A stretch of DNA of 64,000 nucleotides. Source: Haemaphysalis longicornis. Lineage: Eukaryota; Arthropoda; Arachnida; Ixodida; Ixodidae. Position 1 is the stretch's first letter; every line of letters begins with the position of its first letter. Shown one piece after another: positions 48,300-60,328 of the stretch. The translations under genes were made by a program, and so were the position numbers. The stretch covers positions 150,157,623 to 150,221,622 of the forward strand of contig CM023451.1 in NCBI GenBank assembly GCA_013339765.2, given 5' to 3'. The notes below the pieces were generated by a model, which saw only the letters and a program-made list of their open reading frames with translations, had not been told where the DNA came from and ran no database searches.

Positions 48300-48307
48300 C
48301 TTCTAAC

Positions 48308-50507
48308 ATTTGTTCTTAGTTTAAACTCAATTATCTCAGAACAATCTGTTTTTATTACGTCGGTAACATTATTTCCTACATCTCCAGGATAACTAGTTCA
48401 TTTTTTTACCCAGTCACCTACATTAGTTGTGACAACTACTGGGCCAGAATTGAAAGTATGCACGTAGCGGTTTTTTCGTTGCACAATTTTCAATATGTAA
48501 ATAAAGCCAAAATTTAGGTACTAGCAAAAGACATTATTAACAAATTTATTTTGGTCTGATTTTAATAAATCTCTTTACAGTTAAAAGAACACGAAATCTG
48601 AAAGCAAATGATGTATGCAATATGTAGATACCTTTATTGGTGCCGAGGAAAATATACCTCAAAATTGCCAAAAATGCATGGGAAGTATGGGGCTTACCCT
48701 GTGACTTTAACGAGGCTCAACTGTGTTACGCAACGTTCACTGCGCAACGTGTAAGGTTGTAGAAATTGGCAGCGTTGTTTTTACTTTCAGGCTTGAACAG
48801 CTGTGACCAGAGCGGGCAATCCCCGTGGTTACTCGAGAGGCGCTTGTGCCAATGGGCTTGGAGAGAGAGAGAGAGTGATTGAGAGGGTGGGAGGGGGGGG
48901 GGCGGAGAGAGAGGAAGAGGAGGCTCTTCATTAAAGGGAAGATGAGAGGTCGGCTGGCATGTTGTCGATTTCATGCTAGTCTGCGAGGGAGAGGAGACGG
49001 GGGGAATAAAGGTGACGTAGGATGCAAGGTTAACACAGACAAGAAAAGAAGAGTAAAGAAAAAAATAAGAAAAAGTAAGTTATCCAGTAGGTTTGAGTGG
49101 GTTAGGCAAAAAGTATAGTCAGTCTCACAGGGTGATCATGTTTAGTCCTAAATAGTGCGAAGCATGAGGTGGTATACGGTCTTAGTTCTGTGAAGCTACA
49201 AGCGCTATGGAGCGAACAAAGCAGGTGACTTTAAGGCTTACTGCACAATCCGGCACAACTGGTATCCTTAAGGTTGATTACGCAGCATCATTATGTCGTG
49301 TCCTTGTTCACGAAATAGCCGGATAGTTTTAGTTAACCTGAAACATGCTCGAGTTAGCGCATTCAGTATTGCGCTGATAATTCAGCATTGCATTTGGGCT
49401 CGTACATCACGTCAGTAGGCATGCATTGATTCTATAAACCTGAACCGCTGTTTGAAGAAAAAGCCCTTGAACTATAAGCAAGGACGAATGATAGATGGTA
49501 CATCTGTATACTGTTGTATGAGCCGTCCACATGGCACTTATTTTCCAGGCCTCCCTTCCACGCCTTCCACTTCCACATTTTTTAGAATATTCAATTCACG
49601 CAGAGCCTCGTGAAATTCGTATCTAAGTTTAGCGACCATAGTTGCCCTTATCCCAGCTGTTCCTGTCAGATGAGGCTACCTCGCTGCTGGAAACTGCAAC
49701 TGAAGAATGATTTAGAGGCTCCGATCGAACACCTCACGAAAGTTCTGCTAATGTAGATGCGAAAGTGAGGATAAGATGAGGCTCTGGAAATACATTTTAT
49801 GCAATTACATAGCCATCATCTTCACAGACGTCACTGTCACACCATTTTCCTTTCGTTTTCTTTATTTTCTGCATTTAGTTCTCGCTTATATTTGCCGAAG
49901 AAAATCCCCGAAGCGAGCATTTTCCTGTTCATTTAATCAACTTTCGTCAGCATCAACTCAGACCCCCTTAACTATGTCCTGTGGCAAAGTACACGCTGTA
50001 ATAAAATGGACGTTTATCATTCCCAACATCAACAGTAGTATTAAAGGAAGATATATTTGTGTTCATACCTCGCTCTCCCGGTCCTTGTAGGGTTCCTCAA
50101 GCGACCAATGTATTATAAACCAAAAGCCACTCACGCTACAGGTCTCTTTGTATATCATTTCGAGAATGCGCTACAGTTTCTAAAACTCCCCATTCGGCAA
50201 TCAATGTTAGCACGTGTCAATACTTTAGCAAGTGCGGTCATGTAGCGTCGCATTAGTCCAACTTTACGGTGAAACGTTTAGTCGTTAAGTGCGATATTCC
50301 GTAGGAGGTCCATCTCATTTCCAATCGAGGTTATACGGGAATAACGACCCGGCCCTAGAGACCGATCGTGCAGATTGCGTCTAGACAGCGCTGATCGACC
50401 AATGCCTTCGCAATGCAGTGGAGCCGCTTGCAATCTGCCCCTAACCTTATTGAAGAACGTGTACCATCCTACACAGTGATGAAGGGCTAGGCACAAGAGG
50501 GAATAAG
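48308..50507. other. unannotated stretch
   Basis: No recognised gene. It contains a degenerate GA/poly-G patch at about 48859-48925. Other frames are short. Confidence 0.4.
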
Positions 50508-50509
50508 TA

Positions 50510-51410
50510 TACAGGGTGTCCATGCTATCATGCACCAAGATTTAAAAAAAGAGCAATGGCGTTACTCGAAGAAAACTTAGAGCGTATTGTTTGCGGTACT
50601 GTGGAGAAGCGTACAGTATTTTTTTCGTTAATGATATTAACTTATTATTGTAATTCATTATCTAACACGAGAATTACTGTCCTAATCAATAAAGGTGTAA
50701 ATGAGGCACTTGTAGGTACCACACGAGGGGCATCTAACTGCGGTATTTCAGCGACGAACTAAGTGCGTACTCATTTATTCTGGATGATAAAGAAAACCCG
50801 CGAAATAGGAAAAATACCACGTGACGGCGCTTCCGCGCGCAGTTGTAAGAAGCAGCGTCCCAAATAAGCTGATTGAAAGCAACTGCTTCGCCTGTCAACC
50901 GCTGAAGAGACTGCACATCGCCTTGATAATGGCATGCATTCAAGGAGCAGCAACAGCAAGTTTCGCGTAGCACGTGTACAGATAAGGCGCACACTCGGTC
51001 GCAATTTCTTCTTTTTGTCTTTTTTTATTTCATTTGGACTAACTAGACGCAGCCTGTTTGAGGGCATTGCTTTACGATGCGCGCTAATGCGCGCGGAGGC
51101 GCCGTCATGTGGTGTTTTTCATATTTCGCGGGTTTTCTTTATCAGCCAAAATAAATGAGTACGCAATTAGTTCGTCTCTGAAAATACCGCAGTTAGATGC
51201 CTCTCGTGGGTACTTACAAGTGCCTCTTTGACACTTTAAGGATTAGGACGGTACTTCTCGAGTTAGATAATTAATTACAAATAATTAGTTCAGTCTCATT
51301 ACCCGAAAAAATCCTACCCGCTTCTCCACAGTACTGCAAACATTATGCACTAGGTTTTCACCGAGTTACTCTTTTTTAAACTTGGTGCATGATAGCTGGG
51401 ACACCCTGTA
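50510..51410. mobile_element. foldback (long inverted-repeat) element, ~900 bp
   Basis: The left arm (50510-50840) is repeated as its reverse complement in the right arm (51089-51410), around a unique spacer of about 250 bp. Both ends begin TACAGGGTGTCC and both are bordered by a TA dinucleotide (50508-50509, 51411-51412), which suggests TA-target insertion of the Tc1/mariner type. Long shared blocks include TATCATGCACCAAG, GTACTGTGGAGAAGCG, GGCATCTAACTGCGGTATTT and GATAAAGAAAACCCGCGAAA. No transposase frame. A transcript across it would form a ~330-bp hairpin. Confidence 0.88.
50841..51088. other. unique spacer of the foldback element
   Basis: About 250 bp separating the two arms, with a poly-T-rich patch near 51008-51030 and no coding signal. 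It has no counterpart elsewhere in the window. Confidence 0.7.
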
Positions 51411-51725
51411 TAAAGTAGCCACATCGTATTCCCTTGTAGCCGTTGTGGCCTAGGAGGCAGGATTTATATACTACAATATTTATATTTTTGTTAGGTTGGC
51501 ATTCACTCATTTACGTGTTCATGACGGCATTACTCAACTACGCGGCCACATTTTTCTAAAAATAAAAAGAACTGCACGAACAACATTGTGAAAGGCCTGT
51601 GGCGAAAAGATGTGTTTTGCTAATGTCAACGGTAGCAAAATACATTCAGGGAAGCTTCCGCTCCTGCGCAATACTTGAATGGCGAAGATGTTGTAGGTAT
51701 ACCTCGGCAAAGTGGCACGGCTCAC

Positions 51726-52322
51726 TCAAACTCACTCACAAATTGATTTTTGAATCACCACTCACTCAAACTCAGGCTCATTGCTGAGCAGCACATCTGC
51801 GCTCACTCAAACTCAAACTCACAGTGAGCGCAAAACTCAGAATTGACTCGGACTCAAAGCTCAAAATGTACTCAGAATTTAAAATCTACTCAAATTCAAA
51901 ATGTACTCAAAATTCAAAATGTACTCAAACTCAAAATGTACTCAGAACTCGAAAATGTACTCAAGACTCAAAATGTACTCAAACTTAAAACTGTACTCAA
52001 ACTCAAAATGTACTCAAACTCAAAATGACTCAAAACTCAAAATGTACTCAACTAAAAATGTACTCAAAACTCAAAATGTACTCAGAACTAAAACATGTAC
52101 TCAAACTCAAATGCACTCAAACTCAAAATATACTCAAACTCAACACGTGCTCAGAACTCAAAATGTACTGGAACTCAAAATGAACTGAGAACTCACTCGG
52201 ACTCAGGAGTACTCAAACTCAGTCGGGTTCAAACTCACTCAAGCTCAAACTCACCATGCCACACTAGCTTTGCGCTCACTCAAACTCCAACTCACGCGTG
52301 AGTTTGAGTCCAAATGAGTCTG
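51726..52322. repeat. CTCAAA/ATGTACTCAAA minisatellite, ~600 bp
   Basis: A degenerate array. At both edges the unit is about 6 bp (ACTCAA, CACTCAAACTCA). The core (51850-52190) has longer units such as ACTCAAAATGT and ACTCAGAACTCAAAATGT, about 11-18 bp. One frame reads as repeated KCTQNSKCTQ-like peptides, an artefact of the array. It abuts the truncated 3' end of repeat C copy 2. Confidence 0.92.
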
Positions 52323-52339
52323 AGCGAGTCCGCCGACCT

Positions 52340-53000
52340 CTGGTTGTAGGTGATCCTTGACGCACACACAGTTGAGTTTTAATACTGTTCTGGTGTCGTG
52401 GTGGACGTCGGCGGCATGGAATTTCAATGATCTTATTTTGAGCAAAGCCAGAGTGAGCTCGTCGTTTTGGTCGACGTTTTCGAACGCCACTCTGCATGCG
52501 CGACTTATCATCTCTAGCGGATGCTTTCAACGCCGAGCTTCTGGAAGCGCGTCCTTTTCCTCGGCCGTGCGAACTATCCGCGGCCGGGGCATGTCGAGTC
52601 AATGATCACCTATAGCAGCTTCAACATTCAAGTCACGCCTCTTCTACGGCACAGAGCGCATGCGCACGACGACACGAGGACGAACGAGCGACGGGCGTAC
52701 GCTACGACGCGGATTTCTCGTCCCTAGCACATGTTGCCATATTACGGCGAACGCTGGAATTTTTGTGTGTCCAATGTGGCCAACCTTTCTAATTGGCGTG
52801 ACGGGCGTGACCTCGAGGCTCGCCGTGAACGCTGGAGTTTGTTTTTGGCCAATATTGGCCTATCTGCCTAAGTGGGTATGCTTAGCTTGACGAATGTGCG
52901 CTCGCGGCACGCGTGCACCAGCGCTCGGTGTTTTCTTTGTATGTTTACCTGCGGACACGATACACAAACGATTTGCTCAACAGCTTCGCCGTTAAAAAAC
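52340..53000 (-). mobile_element. repeat C copy 2 (inverted, 3'-truncated)
   Basis: The minus strand aligns with 16361-16940: TTTTTTAACGGC-GAA-GCTGTT (palindrome 52979-52993), GAGCAAATCGTTTGTGTATC, ATACCCACTTAGGCAGATAG, CGTGTCGTCGTGCGCATGCG and AACGTCGACCAAAACGACGA. It lacks the shared 3' end and stops where the CTCAAA minisatellite begins. It also contains an extra ~60 bp near 52780-52840, with two CCAATATTGGCC-type blocks against one in copy 1. Two frames are open and align with copy 1. Confidence 0.75.
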
Positions 53001-53324
53001 GCAGTCGGCATAACCCAGAGAAAGGCGTCGAGTATACAAAGTTCGAAACACAATCTTCTGAATGGGCAAGCCAGAAAGTTATGGATGGTCGTAAATTCTA
53101 TTTTATGATTTCGCCCGCAAGTCTTGCTATCGTTCATGTGCTGCAAAAAAACTACACTTATATAGAAGCGCAGATACTGTTTATTGCTTCATTTCAGGGG
53201 CTTCGACTAAAGAAGTCTGTCCTTTGTTTATGTTATCGCCACGCACTTTAAAATTCAGTGCTTGCTCCTGTATTGGGGCGCTCATTATATTCTTGAACAT
53301 TGATGAACAATGTCCCCCCTTTCT

Positions 53325-53339
53325 TAAAGCGAAGCTTTA
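53325..53339. repeat. TAAAGC-GAA-GCTTTA palindrome
   Basis: A perfect 6-bp stem around GAA, reverse-complementary in plan to the terminal palindrome of repeat C at 17067-17081. It may be the end of a further repeat copy whose body is not recognised. Confidence 0.6.
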
Positions 53340-53344
53340 GTGCC

Positions 53345-55663
53345 CCTTTCCTTTGTATCTTTGTGACTCTTGTCATTGCCCGCGCCGTCGCCACTAGAAC
53401 GTGTTGTGTTCACAAGGTAGTTGTTGTATACCTCGCAATCGTCATCTGAAACACACACAAAAAATAAAATGCACGCTTCTATAGCCAGTAGCGTCTCTCG
53501 AAATAAGTGAACAGTGCAAGGCACAGCATTGCCCCTGATTAGGGCAAAAGGGTTTATATTCCGCTTCAGAATAGGTTAGCAGCAATTATGTTAGTGACCA
53601 TCTCGATGTCGACCACTGCTTTTTACAACTTATAAAGGAAAACCTCCTAGATCCGTCACTCTTTCTGACGCTAGCGAAAGCGGTTGACATTAAAGTGTCC
53701 TTGTAGAAAGAAGAGGTCGCGTTTCCTATTTTTAAGAGAATGGAAGGAACGTTGTGAAAGAGGACCGAATGACAGTTACGATTACGTGCAGGTGGAATAA
53801 TTTGTATGTTAACCTCAAATAGTCATGCCAAAATTAGTAACAATCGCACTCAAAACAGTGATAGGAGATCAATCTGGACAACGATAAGGAAGAAATACAT
53901 TCTTAGTATCGAAATGTGGGTTGCGAGGGCTTTATGCCTGTGTTTTTGTCTGCGAAAATGTTCATCTATGCTGCACAGACCAGAGACGGAGAAGCCTCTA
54001 ACCGGGCTTCATCGCTGCGCGAAAAAATCGTGTTTGTGTGCTGACTAGATTGGTGAGAAGCGGGCCTCAGGCAGGGTACTGACAGTTGCCGCAACTGTCG
54101 TAATAACTTTAAAGAATGACGCCATTTCACCTCTCAGCGAACCTAACTGCGTGACACGCCATTTTTTTACGCCCTGAGATCACGATATGGCTTTTGAATC
54201 GGTAGTCTGAACATAGTCTCACATGTGGAATAGATATTGCAAAATGGCTGCCACGACACCCATTTGACCCGTAACATCGCCAGGAACAGGTAACGCCGAG
54301 GCGTCGTGGTGCAGATGCACATTAGCAGCACCCGACCGCTTGGGAATTATGGGCGTAGCGATGCGTCGTTGTTTTCAAAACTGAACAGAAGAAACGTGTG
54401 AGGCTTTCCGTGACATTGGTTTCCCATGGTGTTGTGCTCTGTAAACCCGTTCGTCGTTTTGTTCTGCTCTGCTTGTCACGGTTTCTCTGAAACAAATCTG
54501 CCTATAATCTATACAAAATGCCTTCCTACCTACTCCTTTGTAAGAACAAGCATGATGCCCTCACGATCAGTCATATTTCAGGTGTACGAAAGCCTCTATG
54601 AAGCATAAGCGAATCCCACAAGACACTTGGCTACCTTAACTGTGAAACACCATAAGCATTTTGGTGAAGCTCCCGGTTGTTGCGAAATATTTGGCACTGA
54701 GATTCATGCTCTCTACTTCAAGCCTCCTTTTAAATCGTTCCTGTTCCTTAAATTCAGTTGTTGCAGATACAGGAACAAACATTGTGTGTAATTAAACTGC
54801 CATAATTTACCCTTACCCATGCACGCCCCAGCGGTTCTTTAATATACGGCAAAATGTTGATTTAGATACATTTGTTGAATGTGCACGTCACAGCCTTTCT
54901 ACTCGTGGTAGAGCTACGTAAATAGTGCTATTGCATTTTGTCTGGCTTCGTTTGGCTTCTCCTGCGCAAGACCTTGCTCGCAGTGAAATACGCTTAAACG
55001 GCAATATTGAGGCTGAAGTGAAACATCGCCTGGAGGTACGTAAAGAATGCTCCCACATTAATAGCGACGAAATCAAGCTAAAATAGACCAGCCTATACGC
55101 ACTGAGACTACTGTAAACGTTGGAGCTCAGAGTTCATGTTGACCGAATCAAGTAATATATAGAGCGTTTCAGAAGGCCAGGCTTGGCTCAGAAAAAAAAA
55201 CATTTCTCCGCTGTATTTACAGATAATAAAACAACCTACGCATAGCCAGTGCTAAAGCAAATTATTGGCAAATTGTTGCACCACGATTCAACTAAATTTA
55301 GCAACTTTCTGGAGAATCACACTGACCAGAGTATTTAAATAGCAACAGAAGGCAACTAAAAAGTTGTTCTCTGTTGTAAGATTTGTAAACAATCGCTAGG
55401 AATATCTGTCCGTTGTCTGTAAGAGCTGAACAAGGTTTGAAACAATTTGCAAAAGGCAAAAGCAAATTCTTGTTCCCAAATTCGCCGATATTTAAAGCTT
55501 TTTTCCCCTTAAGGCAGGTTTTCTAGCAAGACGAAATCGGAAAATGCGTGTTTAAGGTACCTCACGACATCCAATGAATCTGCACCAAGGTTTGTTTCCA
55601 CAATGCAGTGGGGAGCTAGCCTCTTGTAGCATCGAAATGATTTAACAATAATAAAATGCGTGC
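53345..55663. other. unannotated stretch
   Basis: No recognisable gene or repeat; short frames only. Confidence 0.4.
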
Positions 55664-55780
55664 CAATCCACCCTGTGAAGGTGGTTCGAAAACGAAGCTG
55701 TAGACGACACCCACAACTATAAACCATGCGACGTTACTTAAATTGACACACGCGGCTCTACAAAGAGTGAAACGAGAGAC
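55664..55780 (+). repeat. repeat D copy 2
   Basis: Aligns with 19943-20057 in the same orientation. The central palindrome is decayed here (AAAACGAAGCTGTAG), while the outer blocks CTGTGAAGGTGGTT and CGACACCCACAAC remain. Confidence 0.7.
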
Positions 55781-55808
55781 AAGTGAAATGTACTTAAGCA
55801 CAGCATTT

Positions 55809-55958
55809 ATTACTTCAGAGATATTCTTTCCTAAGCTTATATTAATGCATGATTTATGAATGGTGGTTGGTTGAGTTGTATTGATTACTTCAGAGATATT
55901 CTTTCCTAAGCTTTTAATAATGCATGATTTATGAATGGTGGTTGGTTGAGTTGTATTG
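55809..55958. repeat. 75-bp tandem duplication
   Basis: Two adjacent copies (55809-55883, 55884-55958) beginning ATTACTTCAGAGATATTCTT and ending GGTTGAGTTGTATTG. They differ only at a few bases around AAGCTTATATTA / AAGCTTTTAATA. The high identity points to a recent event. Confidence 0.95.
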
Positions 55959-56013
55959 GTGAAACACATGAGTGTAAACGTTTTTTTTTTTAGAAAATTA
56001 AAGGAAGCTAAAA

Positions 56014-56485
56014 CCCTGTGTTAGACGGTCATCCCTCTTTCCTGTCTCTGCCGCAGCTGACGGAGGCGAGGAGACCAATGGCAGAGACGAAGGAGAAGTA
56101 AGATGCAACGCGTTCATGTGAGCTTCCTTTAATTTTTACTAACTATTAGCGCATGCGCAAGGTCCGCCCACGGCCGCTACACGTGCCGTGGGCGGAGCGA
56201 ACAGCGGCGCAAAAGGTCGCATAACGCTATCACGTGGCATTCAGCGAGAAAGGAGATAAAACCCGCCGCAGGGCTCTGTGAGTACAGCGTCTTTCTCCCC
56301 TTCTCCACATGCGCTCATATTTGTTCATCGTGTACAGTTTTGTTTTTCAGCTTGTAATCAACTCATTTGTATGTGTACGTACTTAACTCATTTGTATGTG
56401 TACATAGTTGCAAATATGTGTTGTAAATATCGTTTCCTGGAACATTGACATGTAGTGCAATAAATATTATGAGGAAAACAAAACT
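56014..56485 (+). mobile_element. possible solo LTR of a retrotransposon
   Basis: The features resemble an LTR promoter/terminator unit: a TATA-like AGATAAAA near 56254, a GC-rich start region after it, and a polyadenylation signal AATAAA near 56459. A 10-bp inverted repeat CGCCCACGGC / GCCGTGGGCG lies at about 56165-56194, and two 25-bp-spaced copies of AACTCATTTGTATGTGTAC occur at 56360-56403. No protein-coding part, primer-binding site or clear flanking duplication was found, so boundaries are guesses. It could instead be a small promoter with a non-coding transcript. Confidence 0.3.
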
Positions 56486-56487
56486 TG

Positions 56488-56563
56488 TAGCGCAATTGCT
56501 AAGACAATGTGCTTTCGCTCCGTTTCTCTATTAGTTCCAGGTTCGATTCCTTGCGGTGCCAGT
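56488..56563 (+). other. tRNA-like sequence
   Basis: A box-like TAGCGCAATTGCTAAG and box B CCAGGTTCGATTCCTTG, at about the distance found in tRNAs. Four of five T-stem pairs form. The acceptor stem cannot be drawn. Probably a SINE head or relic. Confidence 0.3.
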
Positions 56564-59500
56564 GATTTCCATTATTTGTTCGCGGGAGGTTTCTGTTGAC
56601 GCCGAAGGTCACGACAGAAACCTTGGCTGGTAGAGGTAGAAAGCTCCGCTTTACAATACGCCTCTCTATGGGCTAGGGAGCTGTGGGCTTAGGATAATGC
56701 TCAGATGTGTGGAAAATTGGCATATGCGTCTTATCAGCAATAGCTTAGCACATGTAAATTGTTTTCTAATCAGAGGCGTACCTAGTAAGACTTGCTCCGA
56801 ACTTTTAATAAACCCAAGACCATAAAATATTGTTTTACTGCATGGTCTGTTGCTACCAGCTAAAATGTAATTAAACCAGTAAAAAGAGGCATGCTTTGGG
56901 ACTCGTAGGAAAATGAAACGGCTACGCACTAAAAAAAATCAAATTTTTTCTTCTGCCGCCCCTCCCAGCAATCCATCCAAACAAAATCCTCATTCTGCAC
57001 CCCAAGCACTTTTGGTGCCGCAGTGATTGTGGCCCAGTTATTTCTACCTGCTTTTCCTTACTCCGCTGTGGACGTAATGAATTTAAACGAGACAAAAATA
57101 CATTCAGTGAAACGCGGGCCCCGTATTCATTTTTCATAAATAAAAAAGGCACGATGGTTTTTCATGCATAATGAACTGTAATAAACGCGCATGGTGATGT
57201 GCAAATAATTTGTATGAAGTACACGAGTAATTAGGCATTGAGCTCCAACCAAGGATTCTAAAATTCTAAAAGGCATTGTAAGGACAAAAGAATTTGCAGA
57301 ACACGACTGTAAAACGCAATTCGCTATGAGATTTTGGTTTACAAGTCCAAATAAAATGTGCAGTATTTTTGAGATTCGCCCTGCTTGAACGCACTTATAG
57401 TTCAGTCAGTTAAACTCCATTATTTTATTCACAAGAACAAAGCTTAACGTCATGTACCCTGTTCCTCTGCATATTTGTACGCCCAACATGACTTCAAACG
57501 CTGAAGTACTCACTGACGTGCTGTTCTGCCTGAGACCCTTACCCACAAAAAAAAAATGCTGGCAAATTAGCTATTCTTTGCTCTCTTCCACCACACTGTA
57601 CCAATTTTCCTTTTCTCCCGCGCTCCAAGTTCTCCTGTAAGAAGCTTTCTGTAAATTCATCATCATGAACTTGTTGGCATTAAAATTCTGCATTCCTCGT
57701 TCTGCATTCTGCATTCCAAAGACAAGCAAAAACCGATAGTATTCTACTCTGCATCAGGGCGAAAAAATATTGAGTGCTAGCAATCTATTTTTCTTCTGGT
57801 GCGCGAAGAAGCCTGCAATGCCATTGCGAATGCTCAATCAGAGAAACCACTGATTTGGCGGAAGAAGGGATGAGGGGAAATTGTTTTTCATCTGCTTGCC
57901 GCTTGTACTGCTACAATCGATCTTTTTGCGAAAGGAGATGAACCAAATGTAATAACAGGATAAGCGACTACCTAGCCAAAAAGAAACATACAGAAAGTGG
58001 CTGGGGTGGGGGGTCATCGACCCAAAGAGACCACCCGGTGCTTGTCATTCCAAACAGCACAGCCATAGTTCCGCATGCGGAACGTTTGATTCGCTGTCGC
58101 CCAATCGCTTTTTCGTATGTCGACCGCATCGGCAGTGCCCCCGGTTCCTTCCGTGACTTTATCGAGAAGCCGGGAATATTAGCTGAGCTGATACAGCCCG
58201 CAAGCGGGAAGCAAAACGAAGAAAAATGGACATAGAAATAATTCTGTTCACGTTAATAGATATGAGAACACTACAATATCGCACTTCAGGAAACAAATGT
58301 GAAAGTCAATCAGCAAAATCGAATGGCTGTTTCTGGATTAAAATCAATGCTCTCTTTATGGCGAAATCCTTTTCATATACAAAATTTTACCTTAAAGGCC
58401 GTTATGCTCATATTTCCCGCTTGAGAAAGATGGCAATGTGCTCGTGGCCAGGCGTAAATCACGTAGTAGAGAAAAAGCTTGAATAGTACTCGCTTACATC
58501 AGGTGAAACTTCGCGTGATTCGCCACGACATGCACGCGGAATATCCATAAATGCCTTGGTATATGACGTGATTTCTACGCTGACGTCTCACAAGAAAAAA
58601 ACGTCAGAGACACACTTAAGACTGCCCACTTGTGAGCACGCGAAATCATATCTTATTTCAAGCTCTGTGATTTCCGGTGTGTTATGGTAGGCACGTCGTG
58701 ATGTCGAGATGGCTGCGCTGCTGTCCATTACTGGTGCTTTTAGTGCATCAAGCCTATGCCTTTCTCTCACTTCACGGTATTTATTTAAAGCGAAAGCTGT
58801 CTTAGTGGGACCCATGGCGTCCGGCTGAAAAACTAATTCATTTACCCACTAACCGCTTGGTCGACCGAAACGTTCTGTCAAGATCTCTGGACACACGACG
58901 GGTGGGCGGAACCGGTCTTCCATTGTGTCAAGACGGTTACTTGAAAATCGCAAAAAAAAAAACGCTTCTAGATAAGCCAATGCACGACTCGATTGTGAAG
59001 AAGTGCTAAAGCATACCTTTAGCTCATAAACCGTGCATCGGTCTAAATTTAGATTGCTCGTGAATGCATTTACTTAGCGCGCGAAAAATTGTCGCATGTG
59101 TTGGGCCTTCGTTTGTGATTTAGGTCTTTGAAGGGTTGACGATAGATTGGACGTACCTTCAGTGAAAGTTGGACGCTGTTCTAGCTTTCTGCTTCTCTCA
59201 ACTTTCTGTAGGAAGAGATAGTAAAGTTTTGCGCTGTCTTCCATTTTCTGCTGAGCCAGAGTTCCGTGAACGGCCTCTTTAATAGCTGCCACTGAGGTAG
59301 GCGTTTAGGAGCCCACAGCAGTGGATACAGCACCGGCAACAGCAGGTGTCCAGGAGTGCGTGCGATTGTAACCTCTCACTACCATTGTCATGGCCTTTCT
59401 TTGTTTGCATTGTTCTCGGCTTTTGCTCTTTTCTTTTTCGTCATGTGGAGCATTAGATAAATGCAATCAATTAAATGTGCTTTGTTACTTCTGTGATTAG

Positions 59501-59615
59501 CGTGCTCATATTATTACTGCAAGCCTCGGTTTGCGCCTCTAACACACGTTTGCAAGTCGAAGGCCCCAACCCATTCTCCGGGTCCACATGTACTTATCGA
59601 GAGCAAACGTTCGGG
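56564..59615. other. unannotated stretch
   Basis: No recognised gene. AAAGCGAAAGCT near 58789 resembles the small palindromes noted elsewhere. Confidence 0.4.
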
Positions 59616-59680
59616 CGTGGCGCAGCGGCTGCGTGTTGGATTCGCATTCATTAGGCTATGGTTTCAATGGCACTCCTATT
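59616..59680 (+). other. tRNA-like sequence, possible SINE head
   Basis: GGCGTGGCGCAGCGGCTGCG resembles a box A region and ATGGTTTCAATGGCAC a decayed box B. No tail or target duplication was found. Confidence 0.2.
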
Positions 59681-60328
59681 TCCACTTAATTGTATCCTGT
59701 TTGCGGCGTGGGACATTTTTGGAACACATAGTCGGTCATGGTGATACCGAATTTTCGCGAAATGGCGCATTTAACTTTGTCTCCATTTAGTGCTCGTGGT
59801 TTACGAACGTCCCGCAGGTGCACGGGTATGCATCCTTTCGTTACATGACCTTGCCACGATCAACTACTCGCCACTACACCTGTATTCACCTGCGCATTCG
59901 TGCGGAGTACGTCACCGGGTTGTTACGACCTCTCGGTATACTTAACATCGCATTCTTATCGGAAGGTTTACGTAGCAATGAGTTTTTCTAAACAAACGCT
60001 ATGCACGGTGATTATGCCCCTCGTTTTGCGTTGCAACTGCATTCGCCGCTTCAACTTGCGCTGCTTGTAACGGTTCTTTTCTATAAAAAAAATCCTCATG
60101 GCGTCACACAAAGTAACTTCTCCCTCATCACTGACATCTTAAATATTCTGCAGTAAGAATATTCCACAATAAGCCCATACAATGTGGCGCCTGCTAGTAT
60201 TTCGCCATTATATCTCTCTCGGGTGGTCTCAAGAGCATGGATTACTTTTCTTACTGTTCTCCTTATTTTATCAGGTTACTTGAGGCTGGTAATAGTTTTC
60301 AAGCCCTGAGAGAAGCGGAATTTGTTAT

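Noticed and set aside
51843..52301. Frames encoding repeated QNSKCTQ-type peptides
   Set aside because: Artefact of the CTCAAA minisatellite.
51726..52322. CRISPR-like regular repeat array
   Set aside because: Units are contiguous and degenerate, with no constant spacers, and the DNA is eukaryotic.
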